From the NCBI GenBank assembly GCA_018806915.1, contig JAGKQI010000052.1:372001-436000 (forward strand): a stretch of 64,000 bases of DNA. The letters run 5' to 3'. The stretch comes from Phytophthora colocasiae (lineage: Eukaryota > Oomycota > Peronosporomycetes > Peronosporales > Peronosporaceae). Made by a program: the position numbers and the translations under genes. Under the pieces are notes generated by a model. It did no database searches. It saw nothing but the letters and a program-made list of their open reading frames with translations, and was not told where the DNA came from. Shown one piece after another: positions 1 through 11,257 of this stretch. Positions within the stretch are counted from its first letter, which is position 1. Every line of letters begins with the position of its first letter.

Positions 1-1637
1 TACAGACAACGACACAAAAACACGGGCCAAACAGGCCACAGTACAATGCGCTGATTGGGTAATACAGAGTTCAAGGAAAGTATAAAAAATCCATTTATTA
101 AACTGTCATTGATTCAACCCTAGGAATAGCTGTCTGGAAGCTACGAATTACTAGCTCGTCCGAAAACTCTTCCCACGCCTTGATTGTATCCTTGATAGCT
201 TTAAGACGTTTTTCAGGAGCAGAGAGGCTCTTTGTAGAAGTAAAGCAACCTCTAATCCGTGCTTTTAGTGGTCCCATTACCCCGACGTCCAGTGGCTGGC
301 AAACAGAAGTGCTTTTGGGGGGTAAAGGGACCACAGTAGCGCAGGACTCTTCCGCGGCAACTCGCACACCTTGCTCGGACACATGGCTCTCAAAGTTGTC
401 CACAAGAAGCACGGCTGGGCCATCAATTTCATACTTTAGGAGGTTTTTATTATAAAATTGCCATCCTGCCGCATCCATCCACCCAGCCTCTTGTACCGTG
501 TAAAAGTGTCCTTTTGGAAGAGTACGGATCTCCTTGGTATCAATCGTGCCACCCAATTTTCCTCTCAAAATGAAAAGAATAGGGAGTTTTTTTCCTAAAA
601 CAATAAATATTATTAAAAATAAAATAGATATACAAAAACCAAGTATACAAACCATCAGCTCGTATTGTCAGGACTGCTGTCATACGTCCGCAGTGCTTCG
701 TGAGGTCTTTGACCTTTGCCGACCCTCTTCTCCCTTTGACGCCCCAGATTCTTACAGGCGGCATGTCGAAATTAATTGCAGTTTCGTCCATATTGTATAT
801 TTCGGATGGTGAGTAGGAGCTGTAGACAGACCAAAACTCAATAGCAAAGTCCTGCTTGATCTGTAATAGATCCAAGCACGGCAACTTCGTTTCTTGAGCT
901 TTTTGTGTCGAAAACCCATAACTTAAAACAGTACATAATGACAATACAGAGCATTTTTAGTATTAATATAATTGTAAATGTAGTGAGACAAGTGATTTAC
1001 CGTTTTGCTGTTCTCTGCAGTAGTCTCTCCAGCGCTTTTCGACAGCTCTGTGGTGACGTCTTTCCTTCTTCATATTGTTCTAGCCATTCTTCAAAGTTCT
1101 CTTCTATAAAACCTATCATTATGGACGTAGTAAGCCACTACATAGACATTTACGTTATAAATAATTCAACAATTGTAAAGACTGATAAAACTTACCTCTT
1201 CGTCTCGGCGAGTGTCCTTCATGAAGGTGACAAGGGCTGGGGTGAACGGAAAGCTTTCCTTGCGCCCCTGCCCTTTTGTCGTCTTAGACAACTTGTTTCC
1301 CATGTACGCCCGGAGTTTGTCACGCGCCCGCCACCACCCGTCCACGGTCCCATGGGGGTACCCGAGCTCGGCGACCGTTGCGGTCAAGCCGATCCGCTCG
1401 ATGGATTCCAGCGCCTCCTGCTTCACTTTTACGGTGTAGCTGTGTTGCTTCCGCGGCATTTTATACAGTGGTAGGACTGGCCGGTGCCCCGGCGTTTTAG
1501 CTGCTGGCCATCCAATTTTTACATTTTCAAGGTTCGTAATGTATAGTGTTTTTCTAGCAATTGGATTGGTCAAAATAAATGCATTTTCTCGTGTTCCCGG
1601 GTTTTGTGTTGCCCGGGTATTTGTGTCGTTGTCTGTA
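1..1637 (-). mobile_element. Pogo-like DNA transposon, apparently complete
   Basis: The ends are terminal inverted repeats: the left begins TACAGACAACGACACAAA and the right is its reverse complement, with small mismatches further in. The outer TA at 1-2 and 1636-1637 fits the TA target duplication of the Tc1/mariner/pogo superfamily. The element lies inside a hAT transposase gene; the second hAT copy near 17950 shows the uninterrupted site, reading straight through the single TA. It contains one transposase gene on the minus strand. Length, TIRs and an open spliced frame suggest a young, possibly autonomous copy. Confidence 0.88.
98..1459 (-). CDS. Pogo-like DDE transposase, four exons
   Basis: Proposed exons on the minus strand are 1459-1196, 1137-1001, 921-653 and 594-98, giving about 388 residues. 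The three introns (1195-1138, 1000-922, 652-595; 58, 79 and 58 bp) have GT-AG ends and every junction keeps the frame. Exon 1 begins MPRKQHSYTVKVKQ and looks like the N-terminal helix-turn-helix (psq/CENP-B type). The catalytic core shows the first Asp in IYNMDETAINFD, the second in LLVDNFESHVS and the third in CQPLDVGVMGPLK, the usual pogo/Tigger triad. The ATG at 1459 was chosen because sequence upstream of it is TIR-proximal. It would cut and paste at TA sites. Splicing is inferred. Confidence 0.85.
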
Positions 1638-3891
1638 CTACCATCACGACGCGTACTTGGTGGACGCATCTTAGATGCGTGCGCCAAAGAGTATCAGGAG
1701 CAGAGTGCTGCAGCGCTACGAAAGGTACAGGACACCACTGGAGGTCGCATAAATTTTTTGAGTGACGTTTGGCAGAATATCGCTAAAACGCATTTGCTGG
1801 GTGTTCATCTAACTCTTTTTGGAAATGTATACATTGAAGGTATGCACAAGGTCGATTCCGATCACCACGGTTGTGCGATCGCCCGTCAAATGGAAAATTT
1901 GATAATTAAACTATTACGGGATGAATGGGTTATTGGATCTGCAATTACTGATGACACTGGTCAGTGTCGCCGAGCACGCGGAATCTTAGCTTTACGATGG
2001 CCAAATATTTACTTTGGAAAATGCTTTGCCCACGATATTAATAATCTCGTCAAAGCTGTTTTGAAAACACCCAGTTTCTATAACGTTGCAGACCAAGCTG
2101 CATCCGCTGTAAATGCACTGAACGCTTCGTCTTCAAAGTGGCTTCCACGGGTTGATGCAGTCATTGCAAGTACATACGAGATAAGGGGTGGTGACTCACT
2201 CGCTTTGTTAACACTTTGCGATACTAGATGGAACTCGATGCAGGGGTGCTTTGCATCTCTGCTCCGGGTTAAGACGGCTTTGAAGCAATTTGTGGTGCGG
2301 TATCAAACAAACAAAGACCTGCCTTATTCCGTGCGCGTTTTAGGAGATGATACCTTTTGGAAATCTCTTGAAGATGCTGAAAGGACGATAAGACCTCTGT
2401 GTAACGCATCTTACACTCTGCAACGCGATAATAACAACCTCGTGGATGTAGTTTTGTGCTTTCGAGACATTTTGATGGGTTTTTGACTGGATCGCACTCC
2501 GAGGAACTTGTTCGACTGGTTGAGCAGCGTTGGAAAGACTGTGAGCAGCCACTGTTCATGTTAGCACTATTCTTACATCCAGAGCACATCGAAACTGCTG
2601 CCGCACTACCAAGAACACCAATATCCTCTGTTACTGCCGCTTGCAATTTTGCTGTTCTGTACTTCAAGCGTTTTTTTCCGAATCGCGATCCCGGTCAACT
2701 TCGGGATCAAATGAGCCGTTGGTGCAATCGTGAGCTGTACGAAAGTGACGACGAACAGTTTTCGCTTAGTGATTTTGGTGGTGATATTGCTCGATTCTGG
2801 AAGTACGCACGAGAACTCAGCGCAGGTCCCAACCTACCCGATCTTGCCATTGGGGTGCTGTCAATAGCGGCGAATACAGCGCCATGCGAACGGTACTTCA
2901 GCGAGATCGCCAGAATCCATACACCAACACGAAACTGCCTCAAGCCGGAAAAGCAAATAAGGCGGCTGCCATGCGCCAAGCTGTTCGATGCCGTCATCGA
3001 AAGCGTGAGGAAACCAATGGCGAGGAGATCACCGAAGAGGACAGCGAAGGCAACAAATATGTGGGGCGCGTTATCAAGCCAGACGAGCGTCCATTTTACC
3101 GTGACAGTCCCTCATTCGTTGCTGTCGATTCCAATTCGTTGTCTCCTATTCAAACACAGGGCAGCGCAAACGTGACACCCCGTCGGCTTTGTTTCTCGTT
3201 GAACAGCCCGACAGATACAGCAAGATGCCTATCTTCTACTCCATATCGCCCTCATACACCCGGTCACTCTTCTGCTCCAAGACATTCACCAGCACCTTCA
3301 AGCTATCCACTTGTTGCTGCTACTCACCTATCGGGAAACAGTAGCGATGCTGTTGCTTCAGCGGTGAGTCTTGATGAATCTGAGCCCTTCGACCCAACTC
3401 CGGACATTACATTTTTGAGTGTTGCCTCCCGACAGACGCCCGCCGTTATGACATCTGGGAGTAACTTTACTGGAGAGGACAGTAATTCAGTGGGATTACT
3501 GGAATCCACTCGGCCACATTCTGTCGAGTTAATGCGCGCAAGTGGATTACCAAATAGCGCTCTCATCAACGATGACATCCTAGCGCACTGGAGGTGGATG
3601 CTTGACGCAATTCCTGATGCTGATGCGGAGAATAGTGAAGCTGAAACCAGTAACAACGAAGATATCCATCACACACGACACCAAAACCATGGTTTCAATG
3701 AGTATGAAGCTATGGACATCGATCAACCAGATATAGAGCTGGGCGCCGGAGAAGATTTAATTCGGCTTCGTTCACGACCCATTCCACTGCTCAATGATCC
3801 ACACTTTCCTCAAGAGAAAATTCTTCCAGGCCTGCGTGGCAAGAAAACAACCCTTAAGAAGTTGTTTTATTTTCCCAGCATGGCATCGTAG
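1638..3891 (+). pseudogene. hAT transposase, copy I, interrupted and frameshifted
   Basis: The protein has hAT hallmarks: INFLSDVWQ and ITDDTGQC in the RNase H-like core, TRWNS, and the C-terminal dimerisation block around IAANTAPCERYFSEIARIH. Compared with copy II, this copy lacks one T near 2471 and one A near 2952, each shifting frame, but keeps the G that copy II lacks near 18562. The 5' portion with the BED finger is cut off by the pogo insertion. All breaks are in homopolymers, so sequencing error is possible. The long C-terminal tail rich in Ser/Pro/Asp after the dimerisation domain is unusual for the family. Confidence 0.82.
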
Positions 3892-3956
3892 ATTAGCCAA
3901 GATCTACGGAGTTGTTCTAACTTCAGCGATGTACTTCATATTGAGTTCATCAAAGC

Positions 3957-4834
3957 TCAATATAAAGCGGGTTCATTCCAGGATGGGTTTCCTTTGTGTG
4001 CCGTTGCCGAGATGAATAGATCGAGTTGTAAGCGATTTATACGCGGTTTGTCAAGTCCAGCTTGGAATCCGAGTTTATAGTTCTGGATATGATAAACACA
4101 GTGATACTTCCGCTCTGATTCAATCTCCAATACTGTAGATCGTATTCTATTCGCAGCATACACGGAAGCGCTCCAGCCATAACAGTTGAACACAACTAAT
4201 GGAACTCCTCGTTTGGACAACAGTTTGGCGATCTCCAGCATGTCAGCCTGCATTTGCACTCCGTTGCTCTTCATCTCTATCACAATGGCTTCGTGCAGCT
4301 GGATCGAGTGCTCCACACACTTGCCCGTTCCCGATACGGTGTACACAATATCTTCGGGGTCGAACACTCGAACTTGTCCCCCGCCTGCAGCCGTCTCAAT
4401 GGGTCCTCGCTTGTCGAAGACCTCTCCAGCTAACACGATGGCCTCGGTGCTCTTGTCCTTGTTAAAGTCTTGCGGCCATTGATCCCCTAATACTTGGTCT
4501 TTACCATGCGTCTCTTGATTGACAAGTTGATTGACAATTGCTGATCGTGAGCTGGCACTTCAATCTTGGGCATCTCCTCGTGCATGATGCCTCTACCAGG
4601 GGCATCCACTGTAGGTTTCTTCTCTGCAGCTCGCTCTTGTTGGCGAGGAGGTCCTCGTGGCACATGTGGCCTTGGATGCCGGCAGCACGAATACGATGGC
4701 CTCGAAGCTGGTACAGGATTTGATTTACTGAAGGTTAAGGTATTGGAGGCTGCGCTGCTGGATGAAGAGATCGAACAGATCGTGGTGACAACACTATGCT
4801 TATTAGAAGACTCATCGGCGGTTGAGAGACCATA
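3957..4834 (-). pseudogene. Unidentified antisense gene within the hAT element, copy I
   Basis: The minus strand between the hAT transposase stop and the right end encodes an uncharacterised, protein-like sequence. An exon appears to start after an acceptor-like TTTTAG at 4834 and runs Ser/Pro-rich, then basic (ERAAEKKP, SIKRRMVKTK), then into an alpha/beta-looking part with VLAGEVFDKRGPIE and VFNCYGWSASVYAANRI, ending at 3957. Copy I is one C short near 4484-4487, which breaks the frame; the lower part (4436-3957) is open. I do not recognise the family. Its conserved place in both hAT copies suggests a second element-borne gene, but it could be captured host sequence. Confidence 0.5.
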
Positions 4835-4941
4835 CTAAAATTAAGTCAATGTTTCTAAGCGTAATTATGCGTGGCTGTACGTAAATACTGTATATACGTC
4901 TGTAAAAAGCGTTTTTACTGTTTATACGTCTGATGTGTCTA

Positions 4942-5548
4942 TACACCGATCGACAGAATGCAACGACCACTTTCCCGCAGGTGCAAAGTCTGTTCGGCGC
5001 GTGTAGACTGGTTATGTGAGAGCGAATTAATATCGATTTTGGTACCAAGATAGAGAGCAGCTGTATTTTGCACTAAAAATTGCACTAGTGACGGTTTAAT
5101 GGATTCCCAGGCTGAAATGGCACGCTTTATCGTAGCCAAGCGCTCTCCTTTCGCCGTCGTAGCAGTAGCTGTTGCTCTTGCGTAGCTTTGCGTTGGCTTA
5201 GCCCCTCTATAGCTTAAAAGGACACGTCGTTTTTCTTGTATTGTGTAGTGCATGCGGCGTTGTTTGGCTGGCGCGTACACCTCGTCAAGGAGGCCTGTGT
5301 GTGGCAACCTCCTTTGCTTCCTGCAATACTGTCGCGGGTGGTGGGGGCTGCGAGGACTCCTCGTCCGCTTCCTCCATTTTATCGAGTGGCTGGTGGAGAC
5401 CTCCGTTTTATCGAGTGGCTGGTGGAGTTTTATTTTAGCGATTGAACGCTGCATCGGGCAATTTGATTGGTTGATAACAAAATGTGCACACAATTTTATA
5501 TCACAGGCGCCCTTTTTATATGGACGCTGCATTCTGTCGATCGGTGTA
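4942..5548 (-). mobile_element. Pogo-derived MITE 1 inside hAT copy I
   Basis: A 607-bp element bounded by TA and by TIRs that start TACACCGATCGACAGAATGC. Inside, the minus strand keeps short N-terminal transposase-like sequence (MHYTIQEKRR) fused to C-terminal transposase-like sequence (TAKGERLATIKRAISAWESI), so it is an internal-deletion derivative of the element at 34179. No catalytic core remains. The same MITE sits at the same place in hAT copy II. Confidence 0.85.
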
Positions 5549-5571
5549 ATCAGACTGTCTTTACCAGCACT

Positions 5572-6580
5572 GGGGGGGTTCACACCGGTAAGTTTTCACT
5601 CGGTAAATGGAAAAAGTACAGCCAAAAGGTAGTACTTGCAATACCACCTTACTGGAAAAAGCGGCAGACGATGCTTTTTTTCCGAGTAGGAAATTTGCTA
5701 CTCGGAATTCCGTCGGTAAATTCAATTCTTCAGTAGGCAGGGAGGGGAGACCAAGATCCCGTTCGTCGAAGATGGCGGAGGCGCTCGGAGGCGTCGCTGC
5801 GCCTGTGCAGGCTGCGGAGAGCACCGTTGGGGATCATGTTAGTTCGACCGTTGGTACGGGGCGGCCGTCTCCACGTCCACGTGGCCCGAACTGGACTACC
5901 GAGGAAATCCTGAAGCTTATCCAGGCCTGGCGCGCTGAAGTCGAGAAGCCTCGCGACAAAGGAGAGTCTGCGGCAGCCCTGAACTCCGATATATACAAGG
6001 GCTTCACAGCACTTTGTGGAGGCTCCACCCACCGCACCGAAAAGGCCGTGACCGATAAAAAGAACACGCTACCGACCGCGTACAAGTTCATCGTGGGCTT
6101 TAACAACAACCGGCTTATCGGCTCGACGGGCAGAGGCGACTGGTTTGGTCTCTCCAAGCGTGAACGAAAAGAAATCCGCGAAGCGAATAAGGCAGAAGCA
6201 CGCAACGCAGAAATGGACATCGCCGTTTTTAATCCACCAACTTACATCTTCTTCTAATCTGTAAACTGCCGGGAGGCTGTTGGAGCTGCCTGTTGTGCAC
6301 GCCAAAAGCATGGCGATGCTGTTCTCGTCGTCATCCTCACTGGACTCGCAGTCGTAGTCGCGCCAGTCATCATTTCGCGACTCAAACCAGCTTACGATGG
6401 CGATCTCCTGAGGCGACAAAGCGTCCCCCATCTTTCTTTGTCCTGTCGGAGAGCTCGAAGGGGGCCTACTGAAGGCTTACTGGTGCGAATGCAACGAGAA
6501 GATCTCCAGATCAGAGAGTGGGACAGAGCGGGAAAGTTTTTCCAGTTACAGAAAAGCAATTTACCGGTGTGAACCCCCCC
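5572..6580 (+). mobile_element. Harbinger-like SANT element, copy A
   Basis: A 1009-bp element with 20-bp TIRs GGGGGGGTTCACACCGGTAA. It lies at the very tip of hAT copy I, with ACT (or CACTG; the G/C runs make this ambiguous) repeated on both sides, matching the 3-bp or slightly longer duplications of PIF/Harbinger elements. It carries a SANT-like gene on the plus strand and, on the minus strand, a short acidic exon (MGDALSPQEIAIVSWFESR, 6431 down to a GTAAGT donor near 6240) that could be the stump of a deleted transposase. Family assignment is inference. Confidence 0.72.
5607..6257 (+). CDS. SANT/Myb-like DNA-binding protein (copy A)
   Basis: The protein is 216 residues from the first ATG; an internal ATG at 5772 (MAEALGG) may be the true start because the first 55 residues lie in TIR-proximal sequence. 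Residues about 85-150 (PNWTTEEILKLIQAWRAEVE onward) form a SANT/Myb-like trihelical domain with spaced Trp and acidic residues. PIF/Harbinger elements carry a separate Myb/SANT protein that helps nuclear import and TIR binding, which fits the context. Copies B, C and D are almost identical, and E is broken. No catalytic domain is present. Confidence 0.65.
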   Translation: MEKVQPKGSTCNTTLLEKAADDAFFPSRKFATRNSVGKFNSSVGREGRPRSRSSKMAEALGGVAAPVQAAESTVGDHVSSTVGTGRPSPRPRGPNWTTEEILKLIQAWRAEVEKPRDKGESAAALNSDIYKGFTALCGGSTHRTEKAVTDKKNTLPTAYKFIVGFNNNRLIGSTGRGDWFGLSKRERKEIREANKAEARNAEMDIAVFNPPTYIFF

Positions 6581-6766
6581 ACTGACTACAGTGCATCAAC
6601 TTGCACTTCAATGCCGACGGAGTGCTATCGACAGCATTCCGTCACACTAGTTAAGATGGGCTTCCACCTTACTGTAGTAACTAAGCTACTGTAGTAACTA
6701 AAGTAGTGTGTGGGAAGCCCATCTTAACCTGCATCTTAGCAACTCGGCAAATGCCTTCACTGCACT
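6581..6766. repeat. Spacer: LTR end fragment plus fold-back repeat
   Basis: 6589-6657 is the reverse complement of the first ~65 bp of the gypsy A LTR (compare 57894 onward). It is followed by a fold-back of about 85 bp whose arms are TAAGATGGGCTTCC and GGAAGCCCATCTTA, then a short stretch ending GCACT at the next SANT element. The same spacer recurs at 22895-23080 and 24090-24275. It is the original DNA between the hAT tip and the NLP promoter. Confidence 0.75.
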
Positions 6767-7775
6767 GGGGGGGTTCACACCGGTAAGTTTTCACTCGGTA
6801 AATGGAAAAAGTACAGCCAAAAGGTAGTACTTGCAATACCACCTTACTGGAAAAAGCGGCAGACGATGCTTTTTTTCCGAGTAGGAAATTTGCTACTCGG
6901 AATTCCGTCGGTAAATTCAATTCTTCAGTAGGCAGGGAGGGGAGACCAAGATCCCGTTCGTCGAAGATGGCGGAGGCGCTCGGAGGCGTCGCTGCGCCTG
7001 TGCAGGCTGCGGAGAGCACCGTTGGGGATCATGTTAGTTCGACCGTTGGTACGGGGCGGCCGTCTCCACGTCCACGTGGCCCGAACTGGACTACCGAGGA
7101 AATCCTGAAGCTTATCCAGGCCTGGCGCGCTGAAGTCGAGAAGCCTCGCGACAAAGGAGAGTCTGCGGCAGCCCTGAACTCCGATATATACAAGGGCTTC
7201 ACAGCACTTTGTGGAGGCTCCACCCACCGCACCGAAAAGGCCGTGACCGATAAAAAGAACACGCTACCGGCCGCGTACAAGTTCATCGTGGGCTTTAACA
7301 ACAACCGGCTTATCGGCTCGACGGGCAGAGGCGACTGGTTTGGTCTCTCCAAGCGTGAACGAAAAGAAATCCGCGAAGCGAATAAGGCAGAAGCACGCAA
7401 CGCAGAAATGGACATCGCCGTTTTTAATCCACCAACTTACATCTTCTTCTAATCTGTAAACTGCCGGGAGGCTGTTGGAGCTGCCTGTTGTGCACGCCAA
7501 AAGCATGGCGATGCTGTTCTCGTCGTCATCCTCACTGGACTCGCAGTCGTAGTCGCGCCAGTCATCATTTCGCGACTCAAACCAGCTTACGATGGCGATC
7601 TCCTGAGGCGACAAAGCGTCCCCCATCTTTCTTTGTCCTGTCGGAGAGCTCGAAGGGGGCCTACTGAAGGCTTACTGGTGCGAATGCAACGAGAAGATCT
7701 CCAGATCAGAGAGTGGGACAGAGCGGGAAAGTTTTTCCAGTTACTGAAAAGCAATTTACCGGTGTGAACCCCCCC
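6767..7775 (+). mobile_element. Harbinger-like SANT element, copy B
   Basis: Same TIRs and length as copy A. Its right end abuts TGGTTACTTTATC, 71 bp before the NLP1 start codon, so it forms the immediate upstream region of that gene. The palindrome partner at 16712 keeps the unoccupied site CAGCACTGGTTAC, proving the insertion boundaries. Confidence 0.78.
6802..7452 (+). CDS. SANT/Myb-like protein (copy B)
   Basis: 216 residues, differing from copy A by Ala for Thr in NTLPAAYK. Intact frame. Role as in copy A: presumed element-encoded DNA-binding protein. Confidence 0.62.
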   Translation: MEKVQPKGSTCNTTLLEKAADDAFFPSRKFATRNSVGKFNSSVGREGRPRSRSSKMAEALGGVAAPVQAAESTVGDHVSSTVGTGRPSPRPRGPNWTTEEILKLIQAWRAEVEKPRDKGESAAALNSDIYKGFTALCGGSTHRTEKAVTDKKNTLPAAYKFIVGFNNNRLIGSTGRGDWFGLSKRERKEIREANKAEARNAEMDIAVFNPPTYIFF

Positions 7776-7846
7776 ACTGGTTACTTTATCTACAACGTCT
7801 GCAACCATCGAAACACACCTCTCACTTTCTCTTTCATCGACTCGAG

Positions 7847-8614
7847 ATGAATCTACGCCTTCTTCTTGTGACAGTCCTTGCAGTACTAGCTGCTAGTGCG
7901 TCTGCGACTGTTGATCATGACAAGATCGAGCCTTTTCCTCAACCTGAGCCTGTTACCGTCTCTGAAAAAGCTGCTATCAAGTTCAAACCCCAACTGTACA
8001 CATCGAAAAAGGTATGCGTCCCCTTTCCTGCTGTAAATGCTGCCGGTGAGGTCACTGGTGGCCTCAAGGGGACGAATGGGAACGATGCGTGCAAGTACGC
8101 GCCGAAGGGGGCTCAAGTATATGGACGAGCTGGTTGGTACAAGGATCTGTGGGCCATCATGTACGCCTGGTACTTCCCGAAAGGGTTCAACTGGCTGGGA
8201 TTCCCTTCGAGACGTCACGACTGGAAGAACGTCGTTGTGTGGATCATCAACCCTGACTTGGAGACCTCAAAGATCGTTGGTGTCTCCATGTCCAAGTCCG
8301 ACACGAAATACTGGAAGGAGATGAAGATCTGGCCGTCGAATTTTGCTGGCTATCGAACGGAGGGGGGAGGGCGTTACTCCCGACTTGTTGAATATTACGG
8401 CTCCAACACGTCTCTCCGAGTCGGATATTATGCAACCGACGTTGGCATGGACTTCTCCCTTTGGGATGGCGAGTACCAGGACTTGATCATGTGGGAACAA
8501 TTGACGGATGAGGCTCGGGTGGCTCTTAACAACAGTGACTCTTTCGGGGGCGTAGAGGTTCCGTTCAGTGACGAACACTACGAAGACCTCTTAGACAAGG
8601 CATGGCCGTTTTAA
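7847..8614 (+). CDS. NLP1, NPP1-family secreted protein
   Basis: A single-exon protein of 255 residues. MNLRLLLVTVLAVLAASASA is a clear signal peptide, so the product is secreted. Two Cys (VCVPF and NDACK) match the conserved pair of type 1 NLPs, followed by the AIMYAWYFPKG segment that in this family is the plant-recognised region. The conserved heptapeptide position reads RRHDWKN: the His and Asp remain but the acidic residue that coordinates the metal is Lys. Cytolytic NLPs need that residue, so this copy is probably non-cytotoxic (inference). It differs from NLP3 by five codons, all amino-acid changing. SANT element B lies 71 bp upstream; gene U1 ends 226 bp downstream on the other strand. 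Confidence 0.92.
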   Translation: MNLRLLLVTVLAVLAASASATVDHDKIEPFPQPEPVTVSEKAAIKFKPQLYTSKKVCVPFPAVNAAGEVTGGLKGTNGNDACKYAPKGAQVYGRAGWYKDLWAIMYAWYFPKGFNWLGFPSRRHDWKNVVVWIINPDLETSKIVGVSMSKSDTKYWKEMKIWPSNFAGYRTEGGGRYSRLVEYYGSNTSLRVGYYATDVGMDFSLWDGEYQDLIMWEQLTDEARVALNNSDSFGGVEVPFSDEHYEDLLDKAWPF

Positions 8615-8840
8615 ATGAGACTTAGCGACGGCAATTTTCAGCGACTGCTGAATGTAAAATTGTCTTTGAAACATCACAGGAACCAATGTCCGGCACTAAA
8701 ATCTTTCGTAGTAGTTTCTGTTGTTGCAATGGATCTTGTTATTTGCAATGTGAAGTAAGACAATTTCTGGGCACGATGTCCCAGCACCAGCCAAAGAGAT
8801 TCATCGCGACGCAAGTTTGTCCAAACCTATTCAAATATAC

Positions 8841-11257
8841 TCAGCCAGCAACGAGTAGGTCCTTCGGCCCAATGTATGTCGCGTGCACTTCCATCATCGG
8901 TGACCACCTCCACGTTGAAGTACTGTCAAACATTTCATCCGTTGGCAGGTGACCAGACTCGTTCCAATTGATAAACGCTGAAATGACTTCTACAACTGCA
9001 ATAAACCCCTTCTCACCACGACCTCGAGTTTCGTCTAGCTCCAGTAGCAAATGCATGCGACGAGCGTCACAAGAGCTGAGAATACGGCTGGAGAATGAAG
9101 ATGGCAACGAAACAAGCAGAAGCTCGATCGAAGACCCATCGTCTGATATAAAACCTTGGTACTGGTTCACATGCCAGCTCTCACCCAGCAGCGTTGCACC
9201 AGCCACAGATGAAAGTCCGTTGGGTAACGTGTCAATTATGTGAGGTTGCCCGTCCAGTATGAGCTCCGTTCCTGATGGGACGCTGGCCATCGCCGCTACA
9301 ACAGTGACTCGCGAGTTTTCGATGGAAATATCCACACTCGCAAACATCCGAAGCAGCGTAATAACCGATAGAAGCGATAGCCTGGAAAACGACGTGCTGC
9401 TCTCAGATGTATTGGCTCCGGAAGGAGAGAGAACGGAGATTGAGAGTGGTTCTATAAACCATCGGCTGTTCCAGACACCACTTGATAGCCTCCGATTATT
9501 GTGCCCACCTCAGAAACCTCAGGTATCAGTGCTCGTCTAGTATAATCCACTTCCAAATACCTATTGGATGTATTCGGGATATCCACTTGCCTTTGAGCCT
9601 GATGTTGCTGGAAACTGCGATACAACACTTGTACTTCGATCACAAAAGATTCGTCCCGACGAAGGAGAAGCGACGACGTCTTCTCACGGAGTGATTGATA
9701 CTTGGCCTCTCCATAAATCAACGAGAGAACTTCGTCAACGAGCGATAGCATAGTGATGGGGTCTTCGGTGCGTTCGCCACTATGAAGAGTCTGAGCTTGA
9801 AGTAGTTCTGTAAGCTCCTCAATGAATTCTGCAACCAACCGACAAAATTGTTCACATGACGCAAACGATACAAAGCCTTGCCCAACGATGAAGCGGCTGT
9901 GTAAGCCATCGTTGAAATGTAATAATGGCTAAATGTCCGCCGGATGCGCGACGAAGAAAACGTATCCAACAAATCTGCGCACAATTGCAAAACCCTTTGC
10001 TCGCGTACGGGGTCGTTCGCAACGATATCAAGTTGCACTGTGTCCGGTATAAACTGAGCCAGCGAAAACTTGGACGCCAAGTTCGCAATCAGCTCACTGG
10101 CTGTGGTGGATCTCATCGATGACTCGAGATGGTGAGTTTGAGCGAACGGTGATAATGCAGCAAGCCAGTGGCGCTGGATTCGAAAATTCATGTGGCCGAA
10201 GTGAAACGTAAATGCATCTAGTGGGGTGGAGCTCATGAAGTTGTGCAGCACGAGAAGTAGCTGTACGTCTTCGATCGTTTGGCGGAGAGAACGGTGATTG
10301 TGCGATGGGTGACTCAGTGGTGAACTGCAAATTGGACAGTGAAGTGCTGTGTGCAGAGGAGGCAGACCAAGCGGAGGCGCTCCCGTTGAGAAGCTTCTTT
10401 TTTCCTCTAGTTCGTCCACATTTTCGTCTACAGACTGGATTTGAAGCCCTGTAAAATGTGTACCATCAATATCTCTGACATCCTGCTGCCTGATACTGCC
10501 GGTGTTGGTCTGATGCGACGTAGTTTTACGTGGAATGGTCACGTGTGGTTCCGGCTTCACTTCTGGGGATGCTGTTTGTTGCTCCTTCTCGGGGTGTTTC
10601 TTAGGTCGGCGCGTATCATTCAGCCGGCGGTACGAGATGATCGTGAACGAAGATGATGCATGACGAACAGCCACCGTGGCTAGCCTTGCAGCTGGTTTTA
10701 AGCCGCCCGATTGAGAGCCACGGGTCTGTTGCGCTTGGTGTTCTGGATGACGATGCAACTGGAAAATGTACGCAGCGAGCACATGCTTCAATTCCCGGTG
10801 TGCCTTGGTAGATCCACTATCATAGCCGTAGTACCATTGCGGACTGCGACGGTTGTTGAATAAATACAGAATGGAGTTCTATATGATGGACAAAGAAATT
10901 GATTCAGTTGCCATCAAATACAAGCGACCTTCGCACCTTAGGGATCTGCTGCTGGTAGATTTCAGTCACCTTCTCGCCGAGTACCCAGTCACTCTCGACC
11001 GCAGACCCTCCGACTCGAAGTGCACAGCTAGGCAAAGCTGTAATGGAACCCAGAGGCAATGGAGTCACACCGTACCCTACACCAGGTAGAGCCACATCAG
11101 CGGCACCTTCGAACCGCGCACACACGACCAGATCCTCCTTCTCATTGGCCGCAGCGGCGTCCTCATCCGACTTAAAGGTGACGAGCATGTGCAACGAAGA
11201 GCCACAATAACTGCGCTCGATATGGCCCGGGCAGCAATGAGGGAAACATCGTAGTTG
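8841..11257 (-). pseudogene. Gene U1, uncharacterised multi-exon gene, frame broken
   Basis: Exon pieces run from an acceptor-like site at 11257 (CFPHCCPGHIERSYCGSS) through LVVCARFEGAADVALPG to QQQIPK, then an intron of about 58 bp, then NSILYLFNNRRSPQWYYGYD and a long domain with LHCPICSSPLSH and HRSLRQTIEDVQLLLVLHNF. A last part (MFASVDISIENSRVTVV to KDLLVAG) is in another frame, so a further intron or indel is needed near 9450. Near 9900 an indel shifts frame away from the EFIEELTELLQAQTLHS helix. The first intron lacks 11 bp including a CTAAC branch-site-like motif present in U2. I do not recognise the family. It is convergent with NLP1. Confidence 0.55.

Larger units (their letters stand above)
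1638..5571 (+). mobile_element. hAT element, copy I (5' part off the window)
   Basis: This matches the complete second copy at 17127-21885 nearly base for base. It contains the 3' part of a hAT transposase, an antisense frame, and a pogo-derived MITE in the subterminal region, and ends in CCAGCACTG. The reverse complement of that end (CAGTGCTGG) pairs with the CAGTGATGG start of copy II, as expected of hAT TIRs. Subterminal TTTATACGTCT motifs near 4920 recur at both ends of copy II. The left part is replaced by the pogo element and the window edge. Confidence 0.8.

Noticed and set aside
4538..4838. Plus-strand frames of 61-98 codons near 4.2-4.8 kb
   Set aside because: They overlap the better-supported antisense hAT frame and have no protein-like signature.
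5730..6220. Antisense frames of 100 and 128 codons across the SANT gene
   Set aside because: They are shadows of the SANT-like coding frame, repeated in every copy, without protein-like features.
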